A DNA stretch of 64,000 nt from Gammaproteobacteria bacterium (GCA_025358295.1 JANYJY010000060.1:1-64000), one strand, 5' to 3'. Counted from the first letter of the stretch, positions 45,962 through 55,491 are shown. Translations and numbers: made by a program. The notes: generated by a model not told the origin, from the letters alone.

Positions 45962-46387
45962 TCAAGGGGTGGCGCCGGCTCCGGTCTCCACCTCAGTCAC
46001 CCGGTCAACGAAGTAGCGGGTATCACCGAAGCAAGACGTCGGCACACCGGCGTGCTCGGTGTAGTGCAACTGCACTTTGTGGCCGACCAATTTATCGAGT
46101 TGCGCACCGACACTCGGGTCGCGCACGCTGAAGAGCCAAATCTGCGGCGAGACGCCCGCAACCACGTACTGGGCCAAATCGCCTTCCTGGGTTTTGCAGA
46201 GCCATCCGCGCCGCGAGAATTTTTGGATTACGCCGGCTCGCTCACCGTCGGAGTATGCCCAGGCCAAGCTAAGCCAGGTCCAAAGCCCGGTGCCGATGGC
46301 GAGCAACAGCAGCACAATGAATAGCCAGCGCCCAAAACGCCCGGAACGGCGCCTTCCCGTGTTATTCGGAACTTCAATGCGGGTCAT
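45962..46387 (-). CDS. Single-pass membrane protein often mislabelled 6-phosphogluconate dehydrogenase
   Basis: A 141-residue protein with one membrane span (about 20-44), then a small soluble domain containing YSDGERAGVIQKFSRRGWLCKTQEGDLA (cited in part) and a C-terminal VGHKVQLHYTEHAG. This matches a conserved family of unknown function frequently given a wrong 6-phosphogluconate dehydrogenase name in databases. ATG 46387 is chosen, since the open frame above it runs into the tmRNA gene. It is convergent with the oxidoreductase. Confidence 0.75.
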   Translation of the reverse strand: MTRIEVPNNTGRRRSGRFGRWLFIVLLLLAIGTGLWTWLSLAWAYSDGERAGVIQKFSRRGWLCKTQEGDLAQYVVAGVSPQIWLFSVRDPSVGAQLDKLVGHKVQLHYTEHAGVPTSCFGDTRYFVDRVTEVETGAGATP

Positions 46388-46425
46388 GGATAGAGACGCC
46401 CTGGGACCACGCTGGCCCATGAAAT

Positions 46426-46778
46426 TGGTGGAGCCGGGGGGAATCGAACCCCCGTCCATAAGTCCTACGCTACAAGATCTACGTACGTAGCCCAGTCTAT
46501 TGTTCTCGCCGCGCACTACCCAACGGGCAGGGAAAGCATGCAGCCAGCCCGGTAGTTTTTTCGTTGAGCACACCCCAGACACGTGTGCTCCACTAGCTGA
46601 TGAGCGCTACACCTAAACGTTCGCATCAGCACGAGCCGCTTAGGTTTCAACCGCGATTAGGCGGCTAGAGCGTAGTTGTCTTGATTGGCAACTATAAGTT
46701 TGCAAATGGTTTTACGAGGAACCTGCACCTCGGTACGCCCCTGCAGTTTCGCAACCCATGTCGAAACCGGTCGGCCCC
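46426..46778 (-). ncRNA. ssrA: Transfer-messenger RNA
   Basis: Standard one-piece tmRNA of 353 nt including CCA. The 5' end GGGGCCGACCGG (46778 downward) pairs with the acceptor strand CGGCTCC before A-CCA at 46429-46426. The T arm is GGGGG-TTCGATT-CCCCC. It rescues stalled ribosomes with SmpB, encoded just upstream on the same strand. The 3' CCA is encoded. The 5' end is set from the acceptor pairing. Confidence 0.96.
46657..46689 (-). other. tmRNA proteolysis-tag reading frame (ANQDNYALAA)
   Basis: Within ssrA, the resume codon GCC at 46689 begins the frame GCC AAT CAA GAC AAC TAC, then GCT CTA GCC GCC TAA. With the charged alanine the appended tag is A-ANQDNYALAA. The ALAA end recognised by ClpXP is kept. 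E. coli has ANDENYALAA, so two internal positions differ. Confidence 0.95.
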
Positions 46779-46790
46779 AATCGAAACGAT

Positions 46791-46819
46791 AGTTTACGCG
46801 TTCCGGGCCCGCGAACCAA
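46791..46819 (-). promoter_or_regulatory. Candidate ssrA promoter
   Basis: On the minus strand TTGGTT (46819-46814) is followed after 17 bp by TAAACT (46796-46791), 12 bp before the mature 5' end, compatible with RNase P trimming of a short leader. Confidence 0.42.
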
Positions 46820-46867
46820 ATAGACCTTGTTTGAGGCGCCGGAGACACCCACCCGCCGGGGGGGGCG

Positions 46868-47338
46868 TCAGCGGCGCATGGCCTTCATTATCCGGCCCTT
46901 GTCCCGCTGCCAGTCGCGATCCTTGCCCGTGGCACGCTTGTCATGCTGTTTCTTGCCCTTGGCGAGGCCGATCTCGAGTTTCGCGCGACCCTCCTTCCAA
47001 TATAGTTCCAGCGGCACGATGGTATAGCCGCGTCGCTCGACCGCGCCCACCATGTGATCCAGCTGGCGCCTGTTCAGCAGCAATTTCCGCGTGCGGGTCG
47101 GATCAGTGAGGACGTGCGTGGAGGCCGAATTCAGAGCGCCGATGTGCGCGCCGAACAGGAAGGCTTCACCGTTCTTCAGATAGACGTAGGCTTCGGCAAT
47201 TTGCGCCTTGCCGGCCCGCATGCTTTTGACTTCCCAGCCCATCAGGGAAATGCCGGCCTCGAAGCGCTCTTCGATGTAGTAATCGAAGCGCGCCTTCCGA
47301 TTGATGGCGATGGGCGGCAGTTTGTCGGGGGTTTTCAT
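46868..47338 (-). CDS. smpB: SsrA-binding protein
   Basis: tmRNA partner that places the tRNA-like domain in the ribosomal A site. ATG 47338 gives 156 residues, close to the usual 156-160. It has [33 protein letters not shown], a tRNA-binding barrel and a basic tail ([17 protein letters not shown]) that enters the mRNA channel. A GTG-type start at 47395 would add 19 atypical residues. It lies 90 bp upstream of ssrA and is divergent from ratA. Confidence 0.95.
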   Translation of the reverse strand: MKTPDKLPPIAINRKARFDYYIEERFEAGISLMGWEVKSMRAGKAQIAEAYVYLKNGEAFLFGAHIGALNSASTHVLTDPTRTRKLLLNRRQLDHMVGAVERRGYTIVPLELYWKEGRAKLEIGLAKGKKQHDKRATGKDRDWQRDKGRIMKAMRR

Positions 47339-47402
47339 GCGAGCGTCGAAGTCTACCGATTCGTCGGTGGCGGCGCCTGCGCTTTTGCCCGACAATGCGG
47401 CG

Positions 47403-47837
47403 ATGCAGGTAGTCGAGCGCAGCTCTCTAACGACCTATTCGGCCGCGCAGATGTTCGCCCTGGTCAATGACGTCGCCCGCTATCCGGAATTCCTCCCCTG
47501 GTGTGTCGGCGCGCGCGTAGAGGAGGTTTCCGAGGGCGAGCGCATCGCCTCGCTTAAGGTGGCGCGCGGCGTACTGCGGACCGAATTCACGACACGCAAC
47601 ACAGTGCGTCCGGACACGCAAATTCACATGCAGCTGCTGCACGGACCGTTCCGCGATTTGATCGGTGAATGGCGGTTCGAGCCGATCGGCACGCGCGGTT
47701 CGCGCTTGCATTTTCGGGTTGAATTCGAGTTCAAGAATCGCCTGACCGCGACCGCGTTCAACGCCGTATTCGAGGCGATGTGCGGCACCATCGTCGAGGC
47801 CTTCGTGAACCGCGCGCAAAAAATATATCCGGGGTAG
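47403..47837 (+). CDS. ratA: RatA-type START-domain protein (coenzyme Q-binding family)
   Basis: A 144-residue polyketide-cyclase/START-fold protein. In E. coli RatA is described as a 50S-binding anti-association factor, and eukaryotic Coq10 relatives bind ubiquinone; the common role is uncertain. It has [31 protein letters not shown] and the C-terminal helix [23 protein letters not shown] 47403 gives [12 protein letters not shown]. It is followed by rnfH after 4 bp, the usual pairing. Confidence 0.9.
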   Translation: MQVVERSSLTTYSAAQMFALVNDVARYPEFLPWCVGARVEEVSEGERIASLKVARGVLRTEFTTRNTVRPDTQIHMQLLHGPFRDLIGEWRFEPIGTRGSRLHFRVEFEFKNRLTATAFNAVFEAMCGTIVEAFVNRAQKIYPG

Positions 47838-47841
47838 CGGA

Positions 47842-48138
47842 TTGCAAGGCGCGCCGCTGCAGATCGAGATCGTCTACGCCGAGCCGGCGCGGGCGCTCGT
47901 CAAAATGTTGTCGCTACCGGCAGGTTCCTGCCTCGCCGATGCGGTGCGCGCGGCTGCCGCGGACAAAGATTTTGCCGGAGTGGATTTTGCGACTTCCGCC
48001 GTCGGCATATTCGGCCGGCTGCTGCGGTCGGATCATGCACTGCAAGACGGCGATCGAATCGAAATCTATCGGCCGCTGGCCGAGGATCCCAAGGCGGCCC
48101 GCCGTGCGCGCGTCAAGCAGGCCCGCAAAAAAATCTAG
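47842..48138 (+). CDS. rnfH: RnfH family ubiquitin-fold protein
   Basis: A 98-residue member of UPF0125 with a beta-grasp fold. Typical features are IEIVYAEPARALVKMLSLPAG, VGIFGRLL and GDRIEIYRPLAEDPKAARR. The function is not established despite the rnf name. The start is TTG 47842, 4 bp after the ratA stop, so translation is likely coupled. It is convergent with bamE. Confidence 0.88.
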   Translation: MQGAPLQIEIVYAEPARALVKMLSLPAGSCLADAVRAAAADKDFAGVDFATSAVGIFGRLLRSDHALQDGDRIEIYRPLAEDPKAARRARVKQARKKI

Positions 48139-48159
48139 TTGGGTTCTGCTCGCAGCCCC

Positions 48160-48531
48160 TCAATAAGTCCTGCCGTTCTTGATCTTCGCGGCCGAAGCGT
48201 CCTGAGCTGCGGCCTCGGCGGCGGTCGGCTTATCGAGCTTGGCGACCTTGTCGCCGTCGAAGTACACCGTGACGCGCCGCGAATCGACGTGGCTGCTGCG
48301 GCCCTTCTTGAGGTAGTAGATGTAATCCCAACGATCTTTTTCAAAGGGATCGGCGACCATCGGCGTGCCCAGCAGGTAACGCACCTGGCTGCGCGTCATA
48401 CCGGCTTTGACCTGTTCCACCGCCGCTTGGTCCAAGAAATTACCCTGCTGAATATTGATGCGATAGACGCATCCCGACGCCAGCGCGCCCAGTGTCATTG
48501 CCAATAGAACTCGATGAAGTATTTTCGTCAA
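48160..48531 (-). CDS. bamE: Outer-membrane assembly lipoprotein BamE
   Basis: Small lipoprotein of the BAM complex, 123 residues. The lipobox LASGC places Cys21 as the lipidated residue. The mature part carries NIQQGNFLD, VKAGMTRSQVRYLLGTPMV and the WDYIYYLKKG core. It starts with ATG 48531 and is divergent from fur, as in Pseudomonas and xanthomonads. Confidence 0.95.
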   Translation of the reverse strand: MTKILHRVLLAMTLGALASGCVYRINIQQGNFLDQAAVEQVKAGMTRSQVRYLLGTPMVADPFEKDRWDYIYYLKKGRSSHVDSRRVTVYFDGDKVAKLDKPTAAEAAAQDASAAKIKNGRTY

Positions 48532-48591
48532 AGTGGTGCGCAGCCGTTAAATGATTGATAATCCAGCCTGTATCATACCCGAGGGCACAGC

Positions 48592-49053
48592 ATGCCGCAG
48601 CGCCTGAAATCTGACTCGACCAGCGAAAGCAACGACCTGCGCAATGCGGGCCTGAAAGTAACGTTGCCACGTCTGAAAATCCTCGACATTTTGGCCGATG
48701 GTTCCGCGCGACACATGAGCGCCGAGGATATCTACAAAAAGCTCCTGGTATCCAACGAGGATATCGGCCTCGCCACCGTTTATCGCGTGCTGACCCAGTT
48801 CGAGGCGGCAGGCCTCGTCACGCGCCATCATTTCGAAGGCGGCATGGCGGTATTCGAACTCAATCAGGGCGCCCACCACGATCACATCGTGTGTGTTGAC
48901 TGCGGCCGGGTCGAAGAGTTCATGGACGGTGGCATCGAAGAGCGCCAGCAGGCCGTGGCCAAGCGCTTGGGTTTCGAGATCAGCGATCACGCGCTGATCC
49001 TGTATGGGCATTGCCGCAAGCCGAATTGCCCGCATCAGAAGCGTCCGAAATAG
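48592..49053 (+). CDS. fur: Ferric uptake regulator Fur
   Basis: Fe(II)-dependent repressor of iron genes, 153 residues. It has an N-terminal winged helix (NAGLKVTLPRLKILDIL, then LATVYRVLTQFEAAGLV) and a dimerisation domain with the metal-binding GAHHDHIVCVDCGRVEEF. The C-terminal HCRKPNCPH is a further metal or structural cluster. ATG 48592 is chosen. The 60-bp gap to divergent bamE holds a TATCAT (48571-48576) that may be a -10; no convincing Fur box is seen there. Confidence 0.96.
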   Translation: MPQRLKSDSTSESNDLRNAGLKVTLPRLKILDILADGSARHMSAEDIYKKLLVSNEDIGLATVYRVLTQFEAAGLVTRHHFEGGMAVFELNQGAHHDHIVCVDCGRVEEFMDGGIEERQQAVAKRLGFEISDHALILYGHCRKPNCPHQKRPK

Positions 49054-49071
49054 CCCCGACTGCGCCGCCCG

Positions 49072-50784
49072 CTAACGGCGCGCTGAGGGCGCGCGTTTTT
49101 TCTTCGGCTGCGATTCGGGGGGCGCAGCGTGACTCAGCATTTCCTCGGCATGGGCCAGCGCCTGCGCAGTGATGTTGATGCCGCCCAGCATACGTGCGAT
49201 CTCCTCGATCCGCTCAGGCCGGCTGAGGGCCTTGACGGCGGTGCGAGTGATCCTGCCGTCGCTGAGCTTTGTGACCCTAAACTGGCTGTGCGCCTGCGAG
49301 GCCACCTGCGCCAAGTGAGTGACGCACAATACCTGCGCGCGCTCGCCCAGGGCGCGCAATTGGCGGCCGACGATTTCCGCCACCGCGCCGCCGATGCCGG
49401 CGTCCACTTCGTCGAACACCATGCACAGTGCTGAATTCTTGGCTGCCGCCGCGACTTGCACGGCAAGACTGATGCGCGACAGTTCACCGCCGGACGCCAC
49501 CTTGCCGAGACTCTTGGGTTCTTGTCCAGAGTTGGCACTGACCACGAATTCGATGTCATCGGCGCCCTGGGCGGCGAATTCTGTATCGCTCTGGGCAATG
49601 CTCACGGCGAACTGTCCGCCCGCCATGCCGAGCACCTGCATCAGCTGGGTGATCTGGCGCCCCAAGTGCGCGGCTGCCGCCTTGCGCGCCTCGGTCAAGC
49701 GCAGCGCCGCGGCACGATAGTCGCGGGCCAATTCGGCCAATTGGGACTCCAGCGTCGCCAGGCTCTGCTGGGCATTATCAAGCTGCGTCAATTCCGCCTC
49801 GGTACGCAGCAACTGGGCGGGTAGCTCCAGAACGCTGAGCCGATGTTTACGCGCCAGCGCCTCCAGCGCAGCTGCGTGGCGCTCGATCTCCTCTTGGCGA
49901 GCAGGATCGATGTCGAGTACCTCCAAGTAGCGGCGCAGCGCCTCTGCGGCTTCCTGGGTATTGATCATGGCCTCGGCCAGCAGCGTGGCCGACGGCGCCA
50001 GTTGCGGATCGGCGTCCACGACGTGGCGCAGCGCGGCGTGGGCCTTGCCCAATAAATCGTGAGCGCTGTCGCCGTCGGATTCGAACACGGTGCTCAGCGC
50101 AGTGCGTGCGGCCGCCGCCAAACGGCCGCGGCCGGCAACACGCTTCTGATCGGCAAAAAGCGCCTCGATGGCGGCGACCGTGGTGACCTCCACCTGCAGT
50201 TCGGTGAGCTGATAGCGCAGCAAATCGAGCCGCGCGTCGCGATTCTCGGCGGCGGCCTTCAGGGCTTCGAACTCGCGTCGGCAGTCGCGATAGCGGGCGT
50301 GGATCGCGGCCACCGCGGCGAGCAGATTCGGATCCGCCAAATGTTCGTCGAGCATGTCACGCTGCGCGGCGCGATTCACCAAATGCTGAAATTCTTGCTG
50401 CCCGTGGATTTCGATCAGGAACTGCGCCAGCTCGCGTAATGCCTGGATGGGCACCACCTGGCCGTTCACATAGGCGCGCGAGCGCCCGTCCGCGCCGATT
50501 ACTCGCCGCACCACCAGCTCGCCAGCATGTTCAATCGACTGTGCCTCGAGCCAGGTCCGCACCGCGGGGGGCAGCGAATCGAAGCTCGCCGACACTTCAG
50601 CCCGCTCCGCGCCCTGGCGGACGACATCGCCGCCGGCACGCCCGCCGGCGATGAGCAGCAGCGCATCGACGAGGATGGACTTGCCGGCGCCGGTCTCTCC
50701 GGTGAGCGCGGTGAGCCCTGATTTGAGCTCCAGTTCAGCCTGATCAACGAGAACGAAATCGCGCAATTGCATATGGGTGAGCAT
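49072..50784 (-). CDS. recN: DNA repair protein RecN
   Basis: SMC-like ATPase for double-strand-break repair, 570 residues from ATG 50784. Walker A GETGAGKS (29-36), two long coiled-coil arms either side of about 160-330 and 350-440, the signature VASGGELSRISLAVQ and Walker B CMVFDEVDAGIGG are in place. The C terminus is basic (KKKRAPSARR). Readings beginning further upstream overlap nadK and are rejected. It is convergent with fur, and the start is 5 bp after the nadK stop. Confidence 0.95.
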   Translation of the reverse strand: MLTHMQLRDFVLVDQAELELKSGLTALTGETGAGKSILVDALLLIAGGRAGGDVVRQGAERAEVSASFDSLPPAVRTWLEAQSIEHAGELVVRRVIGADGRSRAYVNGQVVPIQALRELAQFLIEIHGQQEFQHLVNRAAQRDMLDEHLADPNLLAAVAAIHARYRDCRREFEALKAAAENRDARLDLLRYQLTELQVEVTTVAAIEALFADQKRVAGRGRLAAAARTALSTVFESDGDSAHDLLGKAHAALRHVVDADPQLAPSATLLAEAMINTQEAAEALRRYLEVLDIDPARQEEIERHAAALEALARKHRLSVLELPAQLLRTEAELTQLDNAQQSLATLESQLAELARDYRAAALRLTEARKAAAAHLGRQITQLMQVLGMAGGQFAVSIAQSDTEFAAQGADDIEFVVSANSGQEPKSLGKVASGGELSRISLAVQVAAAAKNSALCMVFDEVDAGIGGAVAEIVGRQLRALGERAQVLCVTHLAQVASQAHSQFRVTKLSDGRITRTAVKALSRPERIEEIARMLGGINITAQALAHAEEMLSHAAPPESQPKKKRAPSARR

Positions 50785-50788
50785 GCCG

Positions 50789-51697
50789 CTACTCGTCGTG
50801 GTGATCGTTGGGGCCGCCGTAGGCGCCCCGGCCCCAATGCAATTTTGACCGCAGCAGCCGGTAGTAGTCGTAACCCGGGGGATGCAGCAGGGTGATTTGC
50901 GCTTCCGCGCCTTCGACGTAGAGATTGTCGCCCTGTTCCAGATCGCCGATGGCGGAGCCATCGCAGGTAACCTGAGCTCGCGATTCGAAACGATCCGACA
51001 TGCGCAACTGTATGAGGCTGCCGGCGCGCACCACGATGGGTCGATCACTTAAGGTGTGGGGGCTGATCGGCGCCATGACCCACACGTCGAGGTCGGGCTC
51101 GACAATGGGGCCGCCGCAGGACAGGGCGTACGCCGTTGAGCCCGTGGCCGTGGCAATGACCATGCCATCGCCGCCGTGCGAATTGACGAAGCGGCCATTG
51201 ATGGAGGTTTCAAAGTCCATGGTGCGGCCGGTTTCCCATTTATTGACGACCACATCGTTCAACGCCAGGGCGCGCACCGAGCCGGCACCGTGCTTTTCCA
51301 GGCGCGCGGCCAGCAAGGAGCGTCGATCCTCGGTGTAACGTCCGGCGAGCACAGTATCGACGTCTTCGAGCATGGATTTGGGGCTGACATCGGTCAAGAA
51401 CCCTAGACGGCCGCGATTGATTCCGAGCAGGGGCACCGAGTGCCCGGCGACCAAACGTGCCGCGTACAGGAGCGTACCGTCGCCGCCGATGGCGATGATG
51501 AGGTCCGCTCGGGTCGCAAAGGATTGCTCCGGGCAGGGCAGTACACTGTCCGGTCCAAAAGCCAGGCCCACGCCCGGATCGACGAGGGCGCGAACGCCGC
51601 GTGAATAAAAGTGGCCGGCCAGGCTCAGCATGCATTCCGCAACACGCAGGTCCTTGGCATTGCCGACCAGCGCAATGGATTGAAACAATTGGGGCAT
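50789..51697 (-). CDS. nadK: NAD kinase
   Basis: Phosphorylates NAD to NADP. It has 302 residues from ATG 51697, matching the usual 290-300. Motifs visible are GGDGTLLYAARL (catalytic GGDG), GINRGRLGFLTD, and ATGSTAYALSCGGPIV. An upstream in-frame region to 51805 is poorly conserved. It is divergent from hrcA, with recN on the same strand just below. Confidence 0.95.
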   Translation of the reverse strand: MPQLFQSIALVGNAKDLRVAECMLSLAGHFYSRGVRALVDPGVGLAFGPDSVLPCPEQSFATRADLIIAIGGDGTLLYAARLVAGHSVPLLGINRGRLGFLTDVSPKSMLEDVDTVLAGRYTEDRRSLLAARLEKHGAGSVRALALNDVVVNKWETGRTMDFETSINGRFVNSHGGDGMVIATATGSTAYALSCGGPIVEPDLDVWVMAPISPHTLSDRPIVVRAGSLIQLRMSDRFESRAQVTCDGSAIGDLEQGDNLYVEGAEAQITLLHPPGYDYYRLLRSKLHWGRGAYGGPNDHHDE

Positions 51698-51814
51698 AAG
51701 CGAATCCTTGTAGCATGACGGCGCCGAGCCGGTCATGTCCAATACGCATCGTTTTGGGCCGATTCGCCCGATTTGACTTGGCGTGGCTGCGCTAGGTAGC
51801 GTCAAACATGCTAT

Positions 51815-52882
51815 ATGGACCGTACTATGACAGAAGGTGGCGATGACGGACTCAATGAGCGAGCACAGCTGCTGCTCAAGGCTCTGATCGAGAGTTACAT
51901 TCGCGATGGACAGCCCGTCGGCTCGCGAACCTTATCGCGCGATTCGGGCTTGAGCCTGTCTTCCGCCACCATTCGCAATGTCATGGCCGATCTGGAGGAC
52001 CTGGGGTTCGTCGCCTCACCGCACACCTCGGCCGGGCGCATACCGACCGATAAGGGCTACCGTTTCTTCGTCGATACCCTGCTGAAGCTCAAACCCCTGC
52101 ACCACGAAGAGATCGAGGAAATAGAGCGTCGCCTGGGCGCAGACGCGGCCAACGGGCGCTCCCTGGTCCAAACCGTGTCGCAAATGCTGTCGAGTGTGAC
52201 GCACATGGCGGGTCTCGTGACCTTGCCGAACCCGAACTACGTGGCGCTTTCGCAAATCGAGTTCATCGCTCTGTCCGAGAATCGGGCGCTCGCCATCATG
52301 GTGATGAGCAATCGCGAGGTACAGAATCGGGTGGTTCAGCTGGATCGCTATTACTCGAGCGAGGAGTTGCGCCGCGCCGCCAATTATCTGAATGAGGCGT
52401 TCGCTGGACGCTCGCTGCCGGATGTCAGGGCTCAGCTGGTCGGACAGCTGCAGGAAACCCAGCAACATATGAATCAGCTCATGCAGGACGCCATTCAAAT
52501 GGCGCAGAAGGTCTTCATTACCGAGCCGGACGGACGGGTCGAATACGTCATTGCGGGGGAGACCAATCTGATGGGTTTCGCGGAGCTGTCCAATGTGGAC
52601 CGGCTACGGCGCCTGTTTGAGGCCTTCAATGAGAAACACGACATTCTGCGGCTGCTGGATAGCTGCCTGCGGGCCGACGGCATCCAGATCTTCATCGGAC
52701 AGGAATCCGGCTACCGGATTCTGGACGACATCAGCGTGGTGACGGCGCCGTATATGCTCGACAACCGGGTGGTGGGGGTGTTGGGCATTATCGGGCCGAC
52801 CCGCATGGCCTACGAGCGGGTGATTCCCATCGTGGACTTAACGGCAAAACTGCTGGGTTCGGCCTTGAACGCCCGAAAATAG
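51815..52882 (+). CDS. hrcA: Heat-inducible transcriptional repressor HrcA
   Basis: Repressor of chaperone operons through CIRCE operators. It has 355 residues: a winged helix at about 12-85 (SYIRDGQPVGSRTLSR, LSSATIRNVMADLEDLGFVASPHTSAGRIPT, cited in parts) and a GAF-like C-terminal half ending in a domain with GYRILDDISVVTAPY. ATG 51815 is used, with another at 51827. It is the first gene of hrcA-grpE-dnaK-dnaJ-dapB. I found no CIRCE repeat upstream of hrcA, grpE or dnaK. Confidence 0.94.
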   Translation: MDRTMTEGGDDGLNERAQLLLKALIESYIRDGQPVGSRTLSRDSGLSLSSATIRNVMADLEDLGFVASPHTSAGRIPTDKGYRFFVDTLLKLKPLHHEEIEEIERRLGADAANGRSLVQTVSQMLSSVTHMAGLVTLPNPNYVALSQIEFIALSENRALAIMVMSNREVQNRVVQLDRYYSSEELRRAANYLNEAFAGRSLPDVRAQLVGQLQETQQHMNQLMQDAIQMAQKVFITEPDGRVEYVIAGETNLMGFAELSNVDRLRRLFEAFNEKHDILRLLDSCLRADGIQIFIGQESGYRILDDISVVTAPYMLDNRVVGVLGIIGPTRMAYERVIPIVDLTAKLLGSALNARK

Positions 52883-52902
52883 CCCCCAAACACAGGCAAC
52901 GA

Positions 52903-52918
52903 GCGGCATTCATGCCGC
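52903..52918 (+). terminator. Inverted repeat between hrcA and grpE
   Basis: GCGGCAT (52903-52909) and ATGCCGC (52912-52918) are perfectly complementary with a 2-nt centre, so a hairpin of about five pairs with a six-base loop is realistic. It is followed by CATTCTTTTG. It could act as a weak terminator or processing site 25 bp before grpE. Confidence 0.35.
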
Positions 52919-52942
52919 CATTCTTTTGAGGGCATAGCACGA

Positions 52943-53479
52943 GTGAATGAATCGAATCATGCTGAGGGCGTTGCCCCTTCGGATACCGGTCCGGCAGGCG
53001 GCATAGACATGGCAGCCGCATTGGCGGCCGCCGAAGCCAAGGCCGCCGACAACCGCAACAGCTACCTGCGCGCCGTGGCTGAGCTGGATAATTTTCGCAA
53101 ACGCAGCGAGCGCGAAATCGAAAATGCCCGCAAGTTTGCGATCGAGCGGTTCGCACAGGAACTGGTCACAGTAGGAGACGCCTTGGAAGCCGGTATCAAT
53201 GCCGGCGCCACGACCCCGGGTCCGGCATTGCTGGAGGGCGCGCAGGCCACTTTGCGGCAGCTGCACCGGGCTTTCGACAAGGGCGGAATCAAGCTCATCG
53301 ACCCGGCGGGGCAGCCCTTCGATCCCGAATGGCATGAAGCCATGGTTGCGCAGGAGAGCCGCGAACACCCGCCGAATACGGTGTTGTCGGTTATTCAAAA
53401 GGGCTATTCCCTGAACGGCCGCCTATTGCGGCCGGCGCGGGTCATTGTGAGCAAGGCGCCGAGTGGCGACGGCAATTGA
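52943..53479 (+). CDS. grpE: Nucleotide exchange factor GrpE
   Basis: Exchange factor for DnaK. It has 178 residues from GTG 52943 with GAGGG about 10 nt upstream. A long N-terminal coiled coil (about 22-75, RNSYLRAVAELDNFRKRSERE) leads to the C-terminal beta domain with IDPAGQPFDPEWHEAM and VLSVIQKGYSLNGRLLRPARVIVSK. dnaK follows after 60 bp. Confidence 0.95.
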   Translation: MNESNHAEGVAPSDTGPAGGIDMAAALAAAEAKAADNRNSYLRAVAELDNFRKRSEREIENARKFAIERFAQELVTVGDALEAGINAGATTPGPALLEGAQATLRQLHRAFDKGGIKLIDPAGQPFDPEWHEAMVAQESREHPPNTVLSVIQKGYSLNGRLLRPARVIVSKAPSGDGN

Positions 53480-53539
53480 AAAACGCCGGGTAATCCCCCA
53501 CGTAGCGGTCAGGTTGGAAAATTTTAGAGGATTTCTATC

Positions 53540-55480
53540 ATGGGTAAAATGATTGGCATCGATCTGGGCACGACCAATTCTTGCGTCGCGATCATGGAGG
53601 GCGGCAAGCCCAAGGTTATCGAGAATAGCGAGGGCGATCGGACCACGCCGTCGATCGTTGCCTTCACGAAGGATGGCGAGGTGCTGGTGGGACAGTCCGC
53701 CAAGCGACAGGCCGTCACCAACCCCGCCAACACCGTGGCAGCGGTCAAGCGCCTCATCGGACGAAAATTCACCGATGACGTGGTGAAGAAGGACATGAGC
53801 ATGGTGTCCTACAATATCGTCAAGGCCGACAACGGCGACGCCTGGGTGGAAGCCCAGGGCAAGAAGATGGCGCCCCCCGAGGTATCGGCGCGCGTCCTCA
53901 TGAAAATGAAAAAGACGGCCGAAGACTATCTCGGCGAGCCGGTCACTGAGGCTGTGATCACCGTACCCGCGTATTTCAACGATTCGCAGCGTCAGGCAAC
54001 CAAGGATGCCGGACGCATCGCGGGCTTGAACGTCAAGCGCATCATCAATGAGCCCACGGCGGCCGCGCTCGCCTATGGCCTCGACAAGGACGGCGGCGAT
54101 CGCAAGATCGCGGTCTACGACTTGGGTGGCGGCACCTTCGACGTGTCGGTGATCGAGATTGCCGAAGTCGATGGAGAGCGCCAGTTCGAAGTGTTGTCGA
54201 CCAACGGCGATACCTTCCTGGGCGGCGAAGATTTCGATCTTCGCGTCATCAACTATCTGGCCGACGAGTTCAAGAAGGAAAGCGGCATCGATGTGCGCAA
54301 GGATCCTCTCGCCATGCAGCGCCTCAAAGAGGCGTCCGAGAAGGCCAAGATCGAGCTGTCCTCGAGCCAGCAGACCGAAGTCAACCTGCCGTACATTACG
54401 GCGGATGCGGCGGGACCCAAGCATCTGAACATGAAGCTGACCCGGGCGAAGCTCGAATCGCTGGTCGAGGACCTGGTCAAGAAGACCATGGAGCCGTGCC
54501 GCATCGCACTGAAGGACGCCGGGCTTGCCATGCAGGACGTGAGCGAGGTCATCCTGGTCGGTGGCCAGACGCGCATGCCTCTGGTGCAGCAGGCGGTGAA
54601 GGACTTGTTCGGCAAAGAGCCGCGCAAGGACGTCAATCCCGATGAAGCGGTGGCGGTCGGTGCGGCCATCCAGGGCGGCGTGCTCTCGGGCGAGGTCAAG
54701 GATGTGCTGTTGCTGGACGTGACGCCATTGTCTCTGGGTATCGAGACCCTGGGCGGCATCATGACCAAGGTGATCGAGAAGAACACCACCATCCCCACGA
54801 AGGCGTCGCAGACGTTCTCCACGGCCGATGACAATCAGACGGGTGTGACCATCCATGTGCTGCAGGGTGAACGCGATCGTTCGACCGACAACAAATCCCT
54901 CGGACGCTTCGATCTCACGGATATTCCGGCCGCGCCGCGCGGCTTGCCGCAAATCGAGGTGGCTTTCGACATCGACGCCAACGGCATTTTGAATGTCTCG
55001 GCGAAAGACGTGAAAACCGGCAAGGAGCAGCGCATCGTCATCAAGGCGTCGAGCGGCTTATCCGAGGCTGAAATCAAGCGCATGGTCGGCGATGCCGAGG
55101 CGCATGCCGAGGAGGATAAGAAATTCCGCGAACTCGTCGGTGCACGCAATAAGGCCGATGCAACCGTACATACGGTGGAGAAGGCGCTGAAAGATGTCGG
55201 CGACAAGGTCTCCGACGATGAGAAGAAAGCCGCCAATGAGGCGATTGCTGCGGTCAAAACGGCCATGAGCGGTGATGACCGCGAGGATATCGAGGCCAAG
55301 ACTCAGGCGCTTGAGCAGGCATCCAGTGCCGTGCTGCAGAAAATGTACGAGCAGTCGGCAGCGAGCGCCGGCGCATCGGGAGATACTGGCGGAGCCGCAG
55401 GCCATACCGAAACTCCCAAGGATGATGTGCTCGATGCAGAATTCGAAGAAGTTAAGGAAGGCGATCGCAAAAAGGCCTAA
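53540..55480 (+). CDS. dnaK: Molecular chaperone DnaK (Hsp70)
   Basis: Hsp70 of 646 residues. The nucleotide-binding domain opens with [18 protein letters not shown], contains [14 protein letters not shown] and [11 protein letters not shown], and the linker VLLLDVTPL leads to the substrate-binding domain. The C terminus ends in [15 protein letters not shown], matching the EEV/D-type tail. ATG 53540 follows AGAGGA. The stop codon is inside a terminator-like hairpin (55469-55491). Confidence 0.98.
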   Translation: MGKMIGIDLGTTNSCVAIMEGGKPKVIENSEGDRTTPSIVAFTKDGEVLVGQSAKRQAVTNPANTVAAVKRLIGRKFTDDVVKKDMSMVSYNIVKADNGDAWVEAQGKKMAPPEVSARVLMKMKKTAEDYLGEPVTEAVITVPAYFNDSQRQATKDAGRIAGLNVKRIINEPTAAALAYGLDKDGGDRKIAVYDLGGGTFDVSVIEIAEVDGERQFEVLSTNGDTFLGGEDFDLRVINYLADEFKKESGIDVRKDPLAMQRLKEASEKAKIELSSSQQTEVNLPYITADAAGPKHLNMKLTRAKLESLVEDLVKKTMEPCRIALKDAGLAMQDVSEVILVGGQTRMPLVQQAVKDLFGKEPRKDVNPDEAVAVGAAIQGGVLSGEVKDVLLLDVTPLSLGIETLGGIMTKVIEKNTTIPTKASQTFSTADDNQTGVTIHVLQGERDRSTDNKSLGRFDLTDIPAAPRGLPQIEVAFDIDANGILNVSAKDVKTGKEQRIVIKASSGLSEAEIKRMVGDAEAHAEEDKKFRELVGARNKADATVHTVEKALKDVGDKVSDDEKKAANEAIAAVKTAMSGDDREDIEAKTQALEQASSAVLQKMYEQSAASAGASGDTGGAAGHTETPKDDVLDAEFEEVKEGDRKKA

Positions 55481-55491
55481 CGGGCCTTTTT
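55469..55491 (+). terminator. Hairpin overlapping the dnaK stop codon
   Basis: AAAAAGGCC (55469-55477) pairs with GGCCTTTTT (55483-55491) around loop TAACG, with the stop codon in the loop. The T-run makes it an intrinsic-terminator candidate, but translation to the stop would disturb it. Confidence 0.55.

Noticed and set aside
48549-48566. AT-rich ATGATTGATAATC upstream of fur, considered as a Fur box
   Set aside because: It does not align with either the 19-bp palindrome or a 7-1-7 arrangement; too weak to call.
53423-54952. A 509-codon open frame antisense to dnaK
   Set aside because: It mirrors dnaK codons and shows no protein-family motifs.
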